Source: Chitinophagales bacterium | GTDB lineage: Bacteria > Bacteroidota > Bacteroidia > Chitinophagales > JADJOU01 | Reading direction: 5' to 3' | Assembly: GCA_030832185.1 (NCBI GenBank) | Contig: JAURJQ010000009.1 | Coordinates: 1-64,000 of the forward strand | Length of the DNA: 64,000 nt | In this document: positions 1 to 6,259 of the stretch, piece by piece | Layout of the letters: each line of letters begins with the position of its first letter | Position numbering within the stretch: the first letter of the stretch is position 1 | Made by a program: the position numbers and the translations under genes | The notes under the pieces: generated by a model | Database searches by the model: none | The model's input: only the letters and a program-made list of their open reading frames with translations | Told to the model about the DNA's origin: nothing

Positions 1-336
1 AATGACGGTGGAATTGATGGAATAATAAATGAAGACAAACTAGGACTTGACAAAATTTATATTCAGGCTAAAAGGTTTAATGAAGGTAAAGTAAGAGAAA
101 AGGACATTAGAAACTTTATTGGAGCAATGAGCGGTGACACAAATAAAGGTGTCTTTGTAACAACCTCTGATTTTGACGAAAAAGCCTTAGAAAAAGCACG
201 TTCGGCTCATCACAAAATCATCTGTATTGACGGACAAAAACTTGTGACATTAATGCATGAATTTAATGTAGGAATTCAAGTTCGGACGACTTATGAAATA
301 AAACAAATTGATGAAGACTTTTTCAACGAACAATAG
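1..336 (+). CDS. Mrr-type restriction endonuclease, C-terminal part
   Basis: The reading frame is open from base 1 and enters from outside the window; 111 codons are visible. It carries the Mrr-family nuclease core of the PD-(D/E)xK fold: a DGGIDG motif at residues 2-7 of the visible part, followed by QAKR at about residues 22-25, which supplies the Q/E-x-K half of the active site. The rest fits the end of the Mrr catalytic domain, including a GVFVTTSDF strand and a final helix. Mrr-family enzymes cleave modified or foreign DNA. It is the gene of the first, incomplete cassette of the array, and an attC-like palindrome starts 15 bases after its stop codon. Eight of its 11 visible Asp codons are GAC, unlike the chromosomal gene at 5284. 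Start and N-terminal recognition domain are outside the window. Confidence 0.8.
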   Translation, partial: NDGGIDGIINEDKLGLDKIYIQAKRFNEGKVREKDIRNFIGAMSGDTNKGVFVTTSDFDEKALEKARSAHHKIICIDGQKLVTLMHEFNVGIQVRTTYEIKQIDEDFFNEQ

Positions 337-350
337 AAGAGAACAACGAC

Positions 351-483
351 CCGCTAACAACTATTTTGCATAATGCTGGCTAGTTTACAGAATTTTAAAC
401 GTCTTACAATAATTAACTTTGGGCTTGTCTGACAATCTCGGGCTCCTAACCCAGCACTATGCAAAGTAGCCATACGTTGGCGG
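351..483 (+). repeat. attC-like site 1 (cassette A)
   Basis: Imperfect palindrome of 133 bp. The left core CCGCTAAC is at 351-358 and the right core GTTGGCGG at 476-483. The inner arms at 361-379 and 451-469 pair at 17 of 19 positions. The spacer between inner arm and core is longer on the right (470-475) than on the left (359-360), giving the asymmetric unpaired bases typical of attC sites. The predicted exchange point is between 476 and 477. Confidence 0.8.
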
Positions 484-582
484 TAATGGTAGCAAGACCT
501 AACTATACTTTAAAGACAAAATGAAAGTAACCTTATAGACATATCTCGAACGTTCTAGTAATAAAACTAAATCAGGAGAAAA

Positions 583-993
583 ATGGCAAAGAAAAAAACT
601 TGGTTAGAAAAATTAAATGAAAAAAAACAGCCAAAAATTAAACGAATTGAATTTGATTTTGCAGACATTCCTGCTGGAAGCAATATGTTTATCGCTACAC
701 CTAAACTAATTGACCAGTATATTAAAGAAATTAGGTTTGGAAAGCGTATAGACACAAAAACTTTACGGAAAGACCTTGCTTTGGAACATAATGCAGACTA
801 TACTTGTCCTGTAACAACAGGATTTTTTTTAAGAATTGTTGCTGAAGCCAATTATGAAAAATGGCAGCAAGGAGAAGCGTTAGAAGAAATTACACCTTTT
901 TGGAGAGTGATTGAACCGAATAGTGCATTAGCAAAAAAGCTTACTTTCGGACAAGACTTTTTATTGAAACAAATTGACAAGGAAAATGAATAA
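583..993 (+). CDS. Small MGMT-like family protein (cassette B)
   Basis: 136 codons, with a good ribosome binding site (AGGAG at 574-578) in front of the ATG. The N-terminus is lysine-rich, a central segment reads CPVTTGFF, and a later PFWRV motif follows. This pattern resembles, from memory, a family of roughly 130-residue bacterial proteins that databases label as MGMT family (O6-methylguanine-DNA methyltransferase-like). The classical PCHRV active-site motif of true alkyltransferases is not present, so repair activity cannot be claimed; the Cys in the CP motif is the only candidate nucleophile. It is the sole gene of cassette B (477-1175), and seven of its eight Asp codons are GAC, which differs from the chromosomal gene at 5284. 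Confidence 0.6.
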   Translation: MAKKKTWLEKLNEKKQPKIKRIEFDFADIPAGSNMFIATPKLIDQYIKEIRFGKRIDTKTLRKDLALEHNADYTCPVTTGFFLRIVAEANYEKWQQGEALEEITPFWRVIEPNSALAKKLTFGQDFLLKQIDKENE

Positions 994-1003
994 AACACCA
1001 CTA

Positions 1004-1182
1004 CCGCCAACAGCACCTAAAACCAATGCGGGGTGACGGAAGTTCACGCGCCGAACTTTCAGCGGTGTAAACTTTTGTTGGGCGCGTTCAATAACGGATA
1101 GGATTTTTTTATTAAGTTTGGGAAGTAAAGAATGGAAAGTGCTCTAAAGCCCTCACTGGCTTTAGATGCGGACCGTTAGCGG
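1004..1182 (+). repeat. attC-like site 2 (cassette B)
   Basis: Imperfect palindrome of 179 bp, the longest of the five. The left core CCGCCAAC is at 1004-1011 and the right core GTTAGCGG at 1175-1182. The inner arms at 1013-1028 and 1154-1169 pair at 13 of 16 positions, the differences being transitions. The left core is an exact complement of GTTGGCGG at 476-483, where cassette B begins, and the match extends to ten bases with the flanking TA. The predicted exchange point is between 1175 and 1176. Confidence 0.8.
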
Positions 1183-1227
1183 TAAGTTTACTAATGACAT
1201 TAAACCAATTAGACAATAGTAAGTCTA

Positions 1228-2085
1228 ATGAAAAAACAAAGATATATGAGATTTCTAATTTTACTTTCAGTAATACTTTTTTCTTGCAGTAAGGACAATA
1301 GCACAGATACACCAATCCCAACTGCTTACCGACAAACTAAAACCATTTCTTATAATTCGGTTAGTGTTGATGTTATAATAGATAAACCAGCAAGAAACGA
1401 CCTAGATGTTTTGCTAGTATTTCACGGAAGTGTAACCTCAGATAGTGAAATTCTCACTGCTGCAAATAACACCCTAGATAAATTCAAAGGAATTTTGGAT
1501 AGAAATGACATGATGATTGTAAGTGTAGCTTATCCGCAAGAATTTGTCTTGTTAGGTGATAATATTGTCAAATGTGAGGCTGCATTATTATGGTTGAAGA
1601 ATAAAGCAAATCAAGAATTAGGGATAACTGTAAAAAAAATATTCTTGGGAGGACATTCGCAAGGAGGCTATATGGTAACAAGGCTTAACACAATGCATCA
1701 GACAAATGGAGTTATTGCAAATGCACCTGGTCCATTAAATCTTGTTTATAGATGTCAATTAGAGGAAAATGGGCAAATTCAACCAAGTGCTGTATGCACA
1801 AAATTGAAAAACGTATATGGGACTACATCAAGCAATCCTAATCCATATTTTCAAAGATCCTTACTTAATTTTGCCAATGGGTTTAAGTCTGACATTTTAT
1901 TTGTTCAAGGATTAAGTGACTCTCCGATTCAACTATACACTTGGCCAACTTTTAAACAAGATGTACTAAGTTGTACAAATTGCCAAAACAGCCAGTTTGT
2001 TGAGATTACAGGTGGTGGACACGGCTCTTTATTTGAAAGCCCGATTGGGAAGACTGAATTTAACAACTTTATAAATAACCATTAA
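1228..2085 (+). CDS. Lipoprotein alpha/beta-hydrolase, esterase-like (cassette C)
   Basis: 285 codons. The N-terminus is a lipoprotein signal peptide with lipobox Cys20 (LFSC), followed by a short polar linker, so the protein should be lipidated and sit on a membrane face. The hydrolase fold shows an oxyanion-loop HGS near residue 67, the nucleophile elbow GHSQG with Ser144, and a GGGHGS motif with a likely catalytic His265. It is a distant relative of the PHB-depolymerase/CE1 esterase group, closest in layout to the two following cassette genes but clearly divergent. The substrate is unknown. It is the only gene of cassette C (1176-2224), and an attC-like site begins 12 bases after the stop codon. 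Asp codons here are mixed (5 GAC, 9 GAT), unlike cassettes A, B and E. Confidence 0.72.
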   Translation: MKKQRYMRFLILLSVILFSCSKDNSTDTPIPTAYRQTKTISYNSVSVDVIIDKPARNDLDVLLVFHGSVTSDSEILTAANNTLDKFKGILDRNDMMIVSVAYPQEFVLLGDNIVKCEAALLWLKNKANQELGITVKKIFLGGHSQGGYMVTRLNTMHQTNGVIANAPGPLNLVYRCQLEENGQIQPSAVCTKLKNVYGTTSSNPNPYFQRSLLNFANGFKSDILFVQGLSDSPIQLYTWPTFKQDVLSCTNCQNSQFVEITGGGHGSLFESPIGKTEFNNFINNH

Positions 2086-2097
2086 TGATAAAACCTA

Positions 2098-2232
2098 CCG
2101 CTAACAGCAGTTTGGCAAAATGGCGGGTTCGGTGCTAAATTGAACACTCGATTTTCAAATGAACATTACTGCTAAATTGAAAGCAAATACTTCTAAATCC
2201 CCCACTGCGTCAAGCCGAAAAACGTTATGTGC
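2098..2232 (+). repeat. attC-like site 3 (cassette C)
   Basis: Imperfect palindrome of 135 bp. The left core CCGCTAAC is at 2098-2105 and the right core GTTATGTGC at 2224-2232. The inner arms (about 2107-2126 and 2201-2217) pair less perfectly than in sites 1, 2 and 5. The left core is the exact complement of GTTAGCGG at 1175-1182, where cassette C begins; the match runs ten bases. The loop region carries an 11-base direct repeat, GCTAAATTGAA, at 2134-2144 and 2171-2181. Confidence 0.75.
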
Positions 2233-2315
2233 TATTTTAAAAAAAAACGTACCAAGATTAAACCTTTCAATGAAAATAATATCTAACCGAGAATAACACT
2301 CTAAATAAATGAAAT

Positions 2316-3302
2316 ATGATTAGAATATTTTTATCATTGATCGTGATTATTATCCTTGGTTGTAACAAGGATGACGACAATCCAAATCCTTCAAATCCTA
2401 ATTTTATTCCATACCAAGAAGGTTTGACAACAAATTATATAACAATTAACAACATTACCAGAAAATATTTAGTTTATAGACCAACAGGAATGACAGCTGT
2501 AAATGCTGTTGTAATAGTTCTACACGGTGGCGGTGGACTTGGTATTGGAGTTTCAGAAATAGGCGCTCATCCATTATCCGTTTTTCGGACAATTGCAGAC
2601 AATGAAAAGTTTTTAGTAGTCTATCCAGAAGGTTCACTCGACATTCAAGGAAATCCTGGATGGAATGATTGTAGAAGTGATGATATATCAGGAAGTCAAG
2701 GTGACGACATTACCTTTTTGAAACAGTTAAATTCAAAATTAATCTCAGAGTTAAATATTAATTCAAACAAAATGTTTTTAACAGGGACAAGTAATGGTGC
2801 TTTAATGACCTATTCTTATGCTTTTCAATTTCCTGAAACTATTAAAGCGATAGCCGTTTCAAGTGGGAATTTACCTGAGTTTCCTGAAAGCGGACTTTGT
2901 ACAAATGGCTCTAATCTACCATTGCCAATCTTGATAACTCACGGAACAAGCGACCCTGCAATGCCAGCAAATGGGGGTTGTGTAGCAAATATTGGTGGCA
3001 ATTGTAATCGTGGAAAAGTAATATCTCAAACTGCAACTTTAAATTATTGGTTACAAAGAAACGGTTTACAAAATATTACTCCGACTATATCAACTTTTAA
3101 TGTGAACACAACTGATGCAGGAAATGTAGAAAAAAGAATTTATGGTGGCGCAAAACCTTTGGGTTACTTTGTTCTAAATAACGCTGGACACGCTGTGCCA
3201 AGTAAGACAGTTTATACCGATTCTTCACCTGCAAGTGGAATTCAAAATAGAGATATAGAATATGCGGAAGAAGTTTGGAACTTTTTTAAAGGAATTCCAT
3301 AA
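2316..3302 (+). CDS. Lipoprotein esterase, PHB-depolymerase/CE1-like (cassette D)
   Basis: 328 codons. The signal peptide ends in lipobox Cys16 (ILGC) followed by an Asp/Asn/Pro-rich linker, so it is a lipoprotein. The domain is the alpha/beta-hydrolase of secreted PHB depolymerase/feruloyl-esterase type: an HGGGG oxyanion motif near residue 70, a YPEG motif near 105, WND near 118, the nucleophile elbow GTSNG with Ser159, an ITHGTSDP motif containing the likely catalytic Asp, and AGHAVP with His292. The substrate could be a polyester or an esterified polysaccharide; the sequence does not decide. It is the only gene of cassette D (2225-3434) and is paralogous to the gene at 3495. Confidence 0.8.
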   Translation: MIRIFLSLIVIIILGCNKDDDNPNPSNPNFIPYQEGLTTNYITINNITRKYLVYRPTGMTAVNAVVIVLHGGGGLGIGVSEIGAHPLSVFRTIADNEKFLVVYPEGSLDIQGNPGWNDCRSDDISGSQGDDITFLKQLNSKLISELNINSNKMFLTGTSNGALMTYSYAFQFPETIKAIAVSSGNLPEFPESGLCTNGSNLPLPILITHGTSDPAMPANGGCVANIGGNCNRGKVISQTATLNYWLQRNGLQNITPTISTFNVNTTDAGNVEKRIYGGAKPLGYFVLNNAGHAVPSKTVYTDSSPASGIQNRDIEYAEEVWNFFKGIP

Positions 3303-3307
3303 AAACA

Positions 3308-3442
3308 GTACACAACAGCAGTTTGGAAAATGGCGGGTTCGATGCTAAATTGAACATTTGGTTTTCAAATGAGGTTTAGTGCTAAATTGAAAGTAAGTGG
3401 TCCGAAAACTCCCACTGCACCAACCGCCAAACCGCAAGTGGC
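3308..3442 (+). repeat. attC-like site 4 (cassette D), right core degenerate
   Basis: Imperfect palindrome of 135 bp, closely similar to site 3 through its left arm and loop. The left core GTACACAAC is at 3308-3316. The right core reads GCAAGTGGC at 3434-3442, so the normally invariant GTT is GCA. The loop again holds GCTAAATTGAA twice (3344-3354 and 3381-3391), at the same 37-base spacing as in site 3. The left core resembles the complement of GTTATGTGCT at 2224-2233, where cassette D begins, with transitions. Confidence 0.7.
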
Positions 3443-3494
3443 AATTAAACCAAACGACACTTAAAAAGTCTAATTGAAATAAATTTAAGAAATA

Positions 3495-4442
3495 ATGAGA
3501 CAAATAATTTTACTTTTAACAGTTCTGTTTACACTTCTCTCGTGTAATAAAAATGACAACCCAACTGCAACTGCTGACAAAGCAAGTGAACAAAAAACAG
3601 TAAACCTCACAGTTGACGGAAACGAAAGAAGTTTCATAGTTTATCTTCCGAAAGGTTACAACAACGCAGGTAAAATGCCTATGATTTTTGCCATTCACGG
3701 AGGAAGTGGAACACCAGAAGGAATGATAAACATTGCTAATTTCAAAACTATTGCCGACAGAGACAAGGTTGTTTTGGTTTATCCAGCAGGAATTCAAAAT
3801 AATTGGAACGATGGAAGACCAACAACACCAAATCAATTAGGAATTAACGATGTTAATTTTTTCAACCAATTGTGCGATTATATGATTGCAAATAATTCAG
3901 TTGACGGAACAAAAATCTATGCAACAGGTATTTCTAACGGTGGTTTTATGTCTTCGCGTTTGGGCTGTGAATTAAGTAATAGAATTGCAGCTATTGCGGT
4001 GGACGCTGCCACAATAGAAGCAACAACAATAGCCCCAAGCTGTAATCCAGGCAGACCAGTTCCCGCAATTTATATTCACGGAACAACCGACCCTCTTGTT
4101 CCTTTTACGGGAGGACAAATGACCACAGGTGGAACAGCAGGTGGAACTATTTTATCTCATTTTCAAGCCATAGACAAATGGGTAACAATTAATGGCTGTA
4201 ACTCTACACCAACAATTACTGATTTACCCGACATTGCAAATGACGGAACAACAATAAAACAAAGGGTTTATTCGGGAGGTACAAACGGAAGCGAAGTAGT
4301 GAGTTACGTTGTTTTGAATGGCGGACATACTTGGCCACAAGGTTATCAATATTTGAATGAAGCCATTATTGGCAAAACAAGTCAAGATATGAATGCTTGT
4401 GAAGTAATTTGGACATTTTTTAAACGATTTAAACGACAATAA
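3495..4442 (+). CDS. Lipoprotein esterase, PHB-depolymerase/CE1-like (cassette E)
   Basis: 315 codons. The signal peptide ends in lipobox Cys17 (LLSC) with a polar linker. The hydrolase domain shows HGGSG near residue 74, YPAG and NWNDGR near 100-112, the nucleophile elbow GISNGG with Ser147, IHGTTDP with the likely catalytic Asp near 203, and GGHTWP with His278. HGTxDP and GGHTWP are characteristic of the LpqC/PHB-depolymerase and feruloyl-esterase group. It is probably a cell-surface or periplasmic esterase. Eleven of 16 Asp codons are GAC, against 1 of 14 in the chromosomal gene at 5284, which fits a separate origin. It is the last cassette of the array (3435-4543). Confidence 0.82.
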   Translation: MRQIILLLTVLFTLLSCNKNDNPTATADKASEQKTVNLTVDGNERSFIVYLPKGYNNAGKMPMIFAIHGGSGTPEGMINIANFKTIADRDKVVLVYPAGIQNNWNDGRPTTPNQLGINDVNFFNQLCDYMIANNSVDGTKIYATGISNGGFMSSRLGCELSNRIAAIAVDAATIEATTIAPSCNPGRPVPAIYIHGTTDPLVPFTGGQMTTGGTAGGTILSHFQAIDKWVTINGCNSTPTITDLPDIANDGTTIKQRVYSGGTNGSEVVSYVVLNGGHTWPQGYQYLNEAIIGKTSQDMNACEVIWTFFKRFKRQ

Positions 4443-4451
4443 AAATTAACT

Positions 4452-4550
4452 GCCACTAACAGGGGTTTTGCAAAAAAGCGGTTTCATTGCTAAATTTGAA
4501 CATTTGTGCTTCTAATTCCGCTTCTTCGCAAAGCTGTAAAACGTTATGAC
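4452..4550 (+). repeat. attC-like site 5 (cassette E), end of array
   Basis: Imperfect palindrome of 99 bp. The left core GCCACTAAC is at 4452-4460 and the right core GTTATGAC at 4543-4550. The inner arms at 4467-4481 and 4518-4532 pair at 13 of 15 positions. The left core and its flank are complementary to the start of cassette E (AGTGGCA at 3437-3443 and the TTAA that follows). A loop motif GCTAAATTTGAA (4489-4500) is shared with sites 3 and 4. No partner for the sequence after 4543 is seen downstream, so the chromosome resumes here. Confidence 0.78.
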
Positions 4551-4702
4551 ACACAATCATCAAAAGGATCAATATAACAGCATTACTTATTGGAAGATAA
4601 CTATCTTGTGAGAGGATAGTAATTAGTCAAAAAGAAATTTATACTGGCGAAAAAGAGCTTACTTTTTAAAGTTTCCACCAGACTCATTGCTAAATAAAAA
4701 CG

Positions 4703-5239
4703 ATGAAATACCTCCTTATCCTATTCACACTTAGCCTATCCAATGAGAGCAATAAGAAAGAAATTTATGCATTTACCGCCCAGTCCAAGGTGAATGAATG
4801 GCGCATAGTCAACGATGATGTAATGGGCGGTATATCAGAAAGTTCTATAGCGCGCACTGCTGCCGGACATGGTCTATTTTCTGGTCATGTGTCCTTGGAG
4901 AATAACGGAGGATTTGCTTCGATACAATTGAATATAAGGATACAACTAGCTAAAGAACAGAAGTATATCGTGATACGAATAAAAGGAGATGGCAAAGCCT
5001 ATGAATTTCGCATGAAGAGTGAAATCTCGCAGTATGAGTCTTACGTGCACTCATTCGCTACGTCAGGAGAATGGCAAACTATCAAATTACCCATAAGTGA
5101 ATTTTACCCTCAGTTTCGAGGACGAAGATTGAACAGTCCCAATTTCAATTTTGATACTATTGAACAAGTTAGTTTTTTAATAGCGAACAAGCAAGAAGAA
5201 GACTTCAAACTATGGATAGATAGGATAGATATAGAGTAA
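4703..5239 (+). CDS. CIA30-family protein, probably exported
   Basis: 178 codons. After a short hydrophobic N-terminus (residues 1-13, a weak signal peptide) the protein matches the CIA30 fold, a galactose-binding-like beta sandwich first described for the complex I assembly factor 30. Recognisable elements are VNDDVMGGIS near residues 36-45, FSGHVSLENNGGFAS near 59-73 and a C-terminal VSFLIANK strand. In bacteria such proteins are common, stand alone and have no established role; a link to NADH dehydrogenase here would be guesswork. It is the first gene outside the cassette array and lies 44 bases before nnrD on the same strand, so the two may be co-transcribed. Confidence 0.75.
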   Translation: MKYLLILFTLSLSNESNKKEIYAFTAQSKVNEWRIVNDDVMGGISESSIARTAAGHGLFSGHVSLENNGGFASIQLNIRIQLAKEQKYIVIRIKGDGKAYEFRMKSEISQYESYVHSFATSGEWQTIKLPISEFYPQFRGRRLNSPNFNFDTIEQVSFLIANKQEEDFKLWIDRIDIE

Positions 5240-5283
5240 ATTTGAGTAAATTAAAAATGTCAATCATATAAAATCCACAATAG

Positions 5284-6156
5284 ATGTCTCGAGAAAATCC
5301 ATTTAAAAATATAGAGCCCTATAAAATTATTCCCAAAACTTATATTCAATCACTATTAAAGCAGCGTCCGAGAGATTCTAGCAAAGGGGATTATGGACAT
5401 GCTTTACTAGTAGCAGGACATCAAGGAACAATGGGTTCGGCTGTCATTGCATCTAGAGCTTGTTTTCGATCAGGGGTGGGCTTATTAACTGTAAAAATCC
5501 CTAAAGAAGAGCGATTTATTCTTCAAACATCCATACCCGAAGCGATGCTCATTTTCAGTGAAGGGGTAAAAACGGATTATAATTTTTTCAATGCCATTGG
5601 AATTGGTCCTGGGATTGGTGTCAACCCTGAATCAAAAGATGTATTGTCCGAAATTTTAATGAATGGTAAAAAACCTTTATTGCTTGATGCCGACGCGTTG
5701 AATATTCTTTCAAAGAACAAAGATCTCATCCATAAAATTCCAAATAAAACCATACTCACACCTCATTCAAAAGAATTTGATCGGCTATTTGGAATACATG
5801 ATAACATCGATGAGCGAATAGAAACGGCCTTTCGAAAAGCGAAAGAACATAATACTATTATAGTATTAAAGGGACACGAAACATTTATAACAAATGGAAT
5901 AGATGGATTTTTCAATACGACAGGTAACGCAGGACTAGCGAAAGCTGGCTCGGGAGATGCCCTTTCTGGTATTATAACCTCATTTTTAGCCCAAAATTAT
6001 GAACCCTATACTGCTGCAAAAATTAGTGTTTTCATTCACGGCCTAGCAGCAGATATAGCTATCGAAAAACAAAGCATGGAAAGTGTGCTTATTACGGATA
6101 TAATTGAATTTCTAGGTGAGGCATTTAAGCAAATACAAGCTCCATTGAGCCATTAA
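5284..6156 (+). CDS. nnrD: ADP-dependent NAD(P)H-hydrate dehydratase
   Basis: 290 codons of the YjeF C-terminal, ribokinase-like family. The enzyme repairs hydrated NAD(P)H by ADP-driven dehydration. Visible motifs are KGDYGHALLVAG near residues 33-45, GIGPGIG near 106-112, LLLDADALN near 133-141, TPHSKEFDRL near 159-168 and the nucleotide-binding GNAGLAKAGSGDALSG near 215-230, which corresponds to the usual GTGDVLxG with Ser for Thr. The NnrE epimerase domain that is often fused at the N-terminus is missing. Asp codons are almost all GAT (13 of 14), the chromosomal style of this window. Confidence 0.9.
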   Translation: MSRENPFKNIEPYKIIPKTYIQSLLKQRPRDSSKGDYGHALLVAGHQGTMGSAVIASRACFRSGVGLLTVKIPKEERFILQTSIPEAMLIFSEGVKTDYNFFNAIGIGPGIGVNPESKDVLSEILMNGKKPLLLDADALNILSKNKDLIHKIPNKTILTPHSKEFDRLFGIHDNIDERIETAFRKAKEHNTIIVLKGHETFITNGIDGFFNTTGNAGLAKAGSGDALSGIITSFLAQNYEPYTAAKISVFIHGLAADIAIEKQSMESVLITDIIEFLGEAFKQIQAPLSH

Positions 6157-6259
6157 ATATTTACTAGTATTCCATTGAATAGCAGTCTGCATGATAAAAT
6201 TTGTAAATAGTAGAACTAGTCCGTCTAGTTTGGTTAATTTTGCCATTCAAATATAATCT

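Larger units (their letters stand above)
1..4543 (+). mobile_element. Integron-like gene cassette array (no integrase in window)
   Basis: Five genes, all on the + strand, are each followed 5-15 bases after the stop codon by an attC-like imperfect palindrome. Using the G^TT cut rule of integron core sites, the cassettes are: A, before 1 to 476; B, 477-1175; C, 1176-2224; D, 2225-3434; E, 3435-4543. Each holds one gene. The first bases of cassettes B to E are complementary to the first bases of their own 3' palindrome, which is the mark of a formerly circular cassette. No integrase or attI is visible, so this is either the distal part of an integron whose integrase lies upstream of the window, or a cluster of attC sites without an integrase. 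After 4543 there is no further palindrome, so this is the end of the array. The array call rests on structure seen in the sequence; mobility is inferred. Confidence 0.8.

Noticed and set aside
583-993. A true O6-alkylguanine-DNA alkyltransferase.
   Set aside because: The PCHRV active-site motif is absent; only a loose family resemblance remains.
1228-4442. An operon of three esterase genes.
   Set aside because: The genes are separated by 190-230 bases that hold palindromic cassette sites, so they are better read as separate cassettes.
336-4550. The spaced palindromes could be taken for REP elements, a CRISPR or IS ends.
   Set aside because: The loops and arms differ in sequence from site to site, there are no short uniform repeats with spacers, no transposase is present, and the position right after each stop codon with the cassette-specific core complementarity fits attC sites better.
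6235-6242. TAATTTTG as promoter of the barrel gene at 6260.
   Set aside because: It matches the -7 consensus, but there is no TTG at the expected -33 distance, and it would leave a leader of only about ten bases.
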